The notes under the pieces are model-generated. The model saw only the letters and a list, made by a program, of their open reading frames with translations, did not search any database and had not been told where the DNA came from. A stretch of 64,000 nucleotides of DNA, from NCBI RefSeq assembly GCF_022760965.1, contig NZ_JAKVIJ010000005.1, forward strand, positions 124,001-188,000, written 5' to 3'. This document shows positions 61,112 to 64,000 of the stretch, piece by piece. Source of the stretch: Simplicispira sedimenti. Lineage in GTDB: Bacteria; Pseudomonadota; Gammaproteobacteria; Burkholderiales; Burkholderiaceae_C. Each line of letters begins with the position of its first letter. Within the stretch, counting starts at the first letter, position 1. The translations under genes were made by a program, and so were the position numbers.

Positions 61112-62266
61112 TCACAGGAAGCGCGAGGCCAGCTCCTTCATGATTTCGTTGGTTCCGCCGTAGATGCGCTGCACGCGGGCGTCGGCATACAGGCGGGCGA
61201 TGACGTATTCCTTCATGTAGCCGTAGCCGCCGAAGAGCTGCAGGCATTCGTCGATCAGCTTGCACTGGTTGTCGGAGATCCAGTACTTGATGAGCGCCGC
61301 ACGCTCCACGCCCAGTTCGCCCTTGAGGTGCGCCACCATGGCCGCATCGACCAGCGCGCGCGAGGCCATCAGCAGCGCCTGGCATTCGGCCAGCTTGAAG
61401 CGCGTGTTCTGGAACGCAAAGATGGGCTTGCCAAAGGCCTGGCGCTCCTTGGTGTAGGCCAGGGTTTCCTGCATGGCCAGCTCCATGGCGGCAATACCGG
61501 CCAGGGCCACGATCAGGCGCTCCTGCGGCAACTCCTGCATCAGTTGGATGAAACCCATGCCCTCCTGCCCGCCCAGCAGGTTGGTGGCGGGCACCACCAC
61601 GTCGTCGAAGAACAGCTCCGAGGTGTCCTGCGCATCCATGCCCAGCTTGTCGAGGTTGCGCCCCCGGCGGAAGCCCCGCACCTCATCGGTCTCGACGACC
61701 ATCAGCGACATGCCCTGCGCGCCCTGGTCCTTGTTGGTCTTGCAGACCACGATGACGAGGTTGGCCAGTTGGCCGTTGGTGATGAAGGTCTTGCTGCCGT
61801 TGATGCGGTAGCTCTCACCTTCCTTGATGGCCGTGGTGCGCACGCCCTGCAGATCGGAGCCCGTGCCGGGCTCGGTCATGGCGATGGCGCCAATCAGCTC
61901 GCCCGTGGCCAGGCGCGGCAGCCAGCGCTTTTTCTGCTCTTCGGTGCCATGGTGCAGGATGTAAGGCGCCACGATGCCCGAGTGCAGCGAACCGCCAAAG
62001 CCCGAAATGCCCGCCGTACCCTGCGCCAGGATCAGCGCGGCCTCGTGGCCGAAGTCGCCACCTGCGCCACCGTATTCCTCGGGCATGGAAGCACACAAGA
62101 AGCCATTGGCCCCGGCCTCTTCCCAGGCACTGCGGTCCATCATGCCGGCCTGGCGCCAGGCTTCATCCTTGGGAGCCCATTGCTCCTTGAAAAAACGGCT
62201 GGCCGTGTCGAACAGCATCTGGTGTTCGTCGGTCATCCAGGCGGCGGCGAAGTTGTGAATGGCCAC
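61112..62266 (-). CDS. acyl-CoA dehydrogenase (first of two)
   Basis: A 384-residue acyl-CoA dehydrogenase and the first gene of the catabolic block. Motifs are GAIAMTEPGTGSDLQGVRT, INGSKTFITNGQLANLVIVV, AYTKERQAFGKPIFAFQNTR and LFGGYGYMKEYVIARLY, with IYGGTNEIMKEL at the end. Translation starts at a GTG (62264-62266) with a good AAGGAG site, since no ATG is in frame near it. The TetR operators at 62330-62357 are 64-91 bases upstream. Confidence 0.93.
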   Translation of the reverse strand: MAIHNFAAAWMTDEHQMLFDTASRFFKEQWAPKDEAWRQAGMMDRSAWEEAGANGFLCASMPEEYGGAGGDFGHEAALILAQGTAGISGFGGSLHSGIVAPYILHHGTEEQKKRWLPRLATGELIGAIAMTEPGTGSDLQGVRTTAIKEGESYRINGSKTFITNGQLANLVIVVCKTNKDQGAQGMSLMVVETDEVRGFRRGRNLDKLGMDAQDTSELFFDDVVVPATNLLGGQEGMGFIQLMQELPQERLIVALAGIAAMELAMQETLAYTKERQAFGKPIFAFQNTRFKLAECQALLMASRALVDAAMVAHLKGELGVERAALIKYWISDNQCKLIDECLQLFGGYGYMKEYVIARLYADARVQRIYGGTNEIMKELASRFL

Positions 62267-62329
62267 AGAAAAGCTCCTTGCAAATAATCGGTTCCAAAAC
62301 GCTTGCCTGCAGGCAGATCAGGGATCTAC

Positions 62330-62357
62330 GGTAATCAGCATTACCCATCTGATTACC
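62330..62357. promoter_or_regulatory. TetR operator(s) upstream of the beta-oxidation block
   Basis: GGTAAT-CAGC-ATTACC (62330-62345) is a perfect six-base inverted repeat, and a further ATTACC at 62352-62357 makes a second, wider dyad GGTAATCAG/CTGATTACC. The same GGTAAT-N4-ATTACC layout recurs at 62510, before the TetR gene. Confidence 0.75.
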
Positions 62358-62509
62358 AAGGGAAAACCATGATCTTTGGCCTGATTCGGCAGGTGTGCGA
62401 TCCGTTTTTGTGAGTCAATGAACGGGTAACGCAACAGTTCGCATGGTGACCAATACGGAACCATTGCGCAAGGTGACGCAACTGCGTTTCACTGCCAACA
62501 TCACCATTT

Positions 62510-62525
62510 GGTAATATTAATTACC
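62510..62525. promoter_or_regulatory. TetR operator overlapping the regulator start region
   Basis: GGTAAT-ATTA-ATTACC, the same half-sites and four-base spacer as the site at 62330, ends immediately before the TetR ATG at 62526. Binding here should block the regulator's own expression. Confidence 0.75.
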
Positions 62526-63170
62526 ATGTCGGAAAGCCATCCTCCCGAAGCCAGCCCAGGCACCGCAGAGTTCTCCCCCAAGGCACCCCTGACTGCCATG
62601 CGCAGCGACACGCTCGCCCGCGTGGAAAAAGCGGTGCTGGACCTGTTTTCCAGCCGCGACTTCCACGAAGTGAGCCTGCACGACGTGGCCCGCAGCGCCA
62701 ACGTATCGCTGCAGACCATCTACAAATACTTCGGGAGCAAGGAAGCGCTGGTGTACAGCATGCTCGACATCATGCTGGGACGCCTGGCCGAGCGCATGAT
62801 CGACCACCTGCAGGGCATCGACGACGCGCGCGAGCGCCTGCGCAAAACCTGCTGGGTCACGCTGGACTACATGGACAAACACCCGGCCGTCATGTTGCTG
62901 ATGTTCACCGCCGTGCCCGTGTCGCGGCACAAGAACATCGGCATTTACGAGAGCCCGGAACTGATGAGCGCCTTTCTGGGTGTATTCAAGGACGGCCAGG
63001 CACGCGGCGTGCTGAACGACCGGGTGTCCAGCAAGGTGTTGCTGGACGTGTTCATGGGCATCGTCGGCCGCGTGGTGCTGATGCACATCGTGCGTGGCGA
63101 AAAACGCCCATTGACCGCACAGTTCGATGAGCTGTTTCACATCCTGTGGCGGGCGATGTCAGCCGACTGA
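62526..63170 (+). CDS. TetR-family transcriptional regulator
   Basis: A 214-residue repressor. The N-terminal helix-turn-helix is VSLHDVARSANVSLQTIYKY (50-69), followed by FGSKEALVYSMLD; residues 80-214 form the ligand-binding, dimer part. The ATG at 62526 is used; an upstream TTG start is unlikely since the operator would be inside the gene. It is divergent from the acyl-CoA block, and shared palindromes lie on both sides of the gap. I infer acyl-CoA-responsive control, as for FadR/PsrA-type TetR regulators, but the ligand is unproven. Confidence 0.92.
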   Translation: MSESHPPEASPGTAEFSPKAPLTAMRSDTLARVEKAVLDLFSSRDFHEVSLHDVARSANVSLQTIYKYFGSKEALVYSMLDIMLGRLAERMIDHLQGIDDARERLRKTCWVTLDYMDKHPAVMLLMFTAVPVSRHKNIGIYESPELMSAFLGVFKDGQARGVLNDRVSSKVLLDVFMGIVGRVVLMHIVRGEKRPLTAQFDELFHILWRAMSAD

Positions 63171-63253
63171 ATCCTCCTTGGCCACTCCTGCCGGCCCCCA
63201 CAGTGAACGCCGGGGCGTTTGCCAACACCCGCTAAAAGTAGAATCTCGCCCTC

Positions 63254-64000
63254 ATGCCCGCTCCAGACGCCAGCCCTCAGTATTCCCCCAGTACCAGTTC
63301 TGCGGCCCCTGACGAGCCATTGCGCGCGCGGCTGGGGCGCCTGTCGGTGTATTTCGGTCTGCACCACCGATGGGCCTGGACGGCTGCCGTGCTTGCCACA
63401 TTGGCCGTGGGCATTACCGAACCCCTCATTCCCGCGCTCCTCAAACCTTTGCTGGACCAAGGCTTTACCCAGGGCACGCTGCAGCTCTGGATGGTTCCAG
63501 CGGCCATCATGGGCATTTTTCTGGTGCGCGGGCTGTCCCAGTTTGTCGGGCAATACGCCCTGGCCCGCATTGCCAACGAAGGCATGCTGGCACTGCGTCG
63601 GCAGCTTTTTGACCGTTTGCTGGCGGCCGAACTGGGACTGTTCACGCGCCAGTCCGCCAGCAGCCTGTCCAACACCGTGGTCTATGAAGTGCAGACCGGT
63701 GCGTCCCTCATCGTCCAGGCGCTGCTGAGCATTTCGCGCGATGGCTTCACCCTGGTCGCGTTGCTGGTGTATCTGCTGTACCTGAACTGGCAGCTCACGC
63801 TCATCGTCGCGGTGGTCGTGCCCGGCGTGGCGTGGATCATGAAGACCCTCTCGCGGCGCCTGTACCACCTGACCAAGAGCGGCCAACAGGCCACCGACGA
63901 ACTGGCCTATGTGGTCGAGGAAAACGTGCTCGCCCACCGCATGGTGCGCCTGCATGGGGCGCAGCCCGCACAGGCCAAGCGATTCGATGCGCTCAGCCGC
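63254..64000 (+). CDS. msbA: MsbA-like lipid A export ABC transporter, N-terminal part
   Basis: The 5' 249 codons of a half-transporter, cut off by the window edge. After a 25-residue hydrophilic leader come membrane helices at about 43-65, 82-102, 152-172 and 174-193. Tell-tale segments are RQSASSLSNTVVYEVQTGAS, ALLVYLLYLNWQLTLIVAVV and the coupling-helix region around KSGQQATDELAYVVEENV. This combination is typical of MsbA, which flips lipid A-core across the inner membrane. The ATP-binding domain lies outside the window. Confidence 0.88.
   Translation, partial: MPAPDASPQYSPSTSSAAPDEPLRARLGRLSVYFGLHHRWAWTAAVLATLAVGITEPLIPALLKPLLDQGFTQGTLQLWMVPAAIMGIFLVRGLSQFVGQYALARIANEGMLALRRQLFDRLLAAELGLFTRQSASSLSNTVVYEVQTGASLIVQALLSISRDGFTLVALLVYLLYLNWQLTLIVAVVVPGVAWIMKTLSRRLYHLTKSGQQATDELAYVVEENVLAHRMVRLHGAQPAQAKRFDALSR

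Overview
The window looks like ordinary chromosome from a betaproteobacterium of the family Comamonadaceae, probably Acidovorax or a close relative. The reasons are high GC throughout, the chain gyrA-serC-pheA-tyrA-aroA/cmk-rpsA-ihfB-lapA-lapB, an AroA-Cmk fusion, a polyhydroxyalkanoate phasin, a pyruvate dehydrogenase E3 that carries its own lipoyl domain, and a roughly 60-bp repeat scattered through the window. I see no tRNA, rRNA, CRISPR array, prophage, complete insertion sequence or defence island. Family assignments rest on motifs read by eye; no database search was run.

Layout. 0-6 kb (minus strand): a membrane diguanylate cyclase, a YebC-family protein, a Ser/Thr kinase with a cyclic-nucleotide-type domain, exonuclease I and an OmpA-family protein. 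6-18.4 kb (plus): gyrA, then the serine and aromatic amino acid genes serC, pheA, tyrA and aroA-cmk, then rpsA, ihfB, lapA, lapB and a ComEA-like secreted protein. 18.5-31.7 kb (mixed): single-chain 5-oxoprolinase, CrcB fluoride channel, cytochrome P450, LOG-family protein, a FecR-domain protein with an outer-membrane barrel partner, RmuC, a 2-hydroxyacid dehydrogenase and an Na+/H+ antiporter-type permease. 31.8-37.3 kb: thioesterase, phasin, iron-binding periplasmic protein, a short-chain dehydrogenase, a metallo-hydrolase divergent from a MerR regulator, and a DUF3079 protein. 37.3-46.6 kb: pyruvate dehydrogenase aceE-aceF-lpdA (minus), divergent from a PAS sensor kinase and FixJ-type regulator. 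46.6-53.2 kb: folD, prlC, a glutaredoxin-like protein, rpiA, pyrD and a yqjD-yqjE-yqjK-like cluster. 53.3-62.3 kb (minus): a seven-gene co-directional block for fatty-acyl-CoA catabolism, divergent from a TetR regulator. The window ends inside an msbA-like ABC transporter gene.

How the parts connect. The aromatic cluster takes chorismate-pathway carbon to prephenate, phenylpyruvate and 4-hydroxyphenylpyruvate, with EPSP synthase fused to CMP kinase. The beta-oxidation block has two acyl-CoA dehydrogenases, a thiolase, a bifunctional FadJ-type enzyme and a CoA-transferase. Matching GGTAAT-N4-ATTACC palindromes lie upstream of both the operon and its divergent TetR gene, which points to one repressor controlling both. 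The phasin has a clear promoter flanked by two copies of a 15-bp site, as expected for a PhaR-type repressor.

The most unusual features are not genes. About fifteen copies of the ~60-bp repeat (core GCTAT-AT-rich-ATAGC, then GCTGC-TTGCGCTT, then GGGCGCTGCAGGCCATTTT) lie between genes and also, in frame, inside four protein genes: aroA, aceF, lpdA and an FAD oxidoreductase. In aceF and lpdA the copy sits at the same place after closely related lipoyl domains. Beside one copy is a 162-bp element with 47-bp terminal inverted repeats (46/47 matching) that resembles a non-autonomous transposable element; its last two bases form part of a dehydrogenase stop codon.
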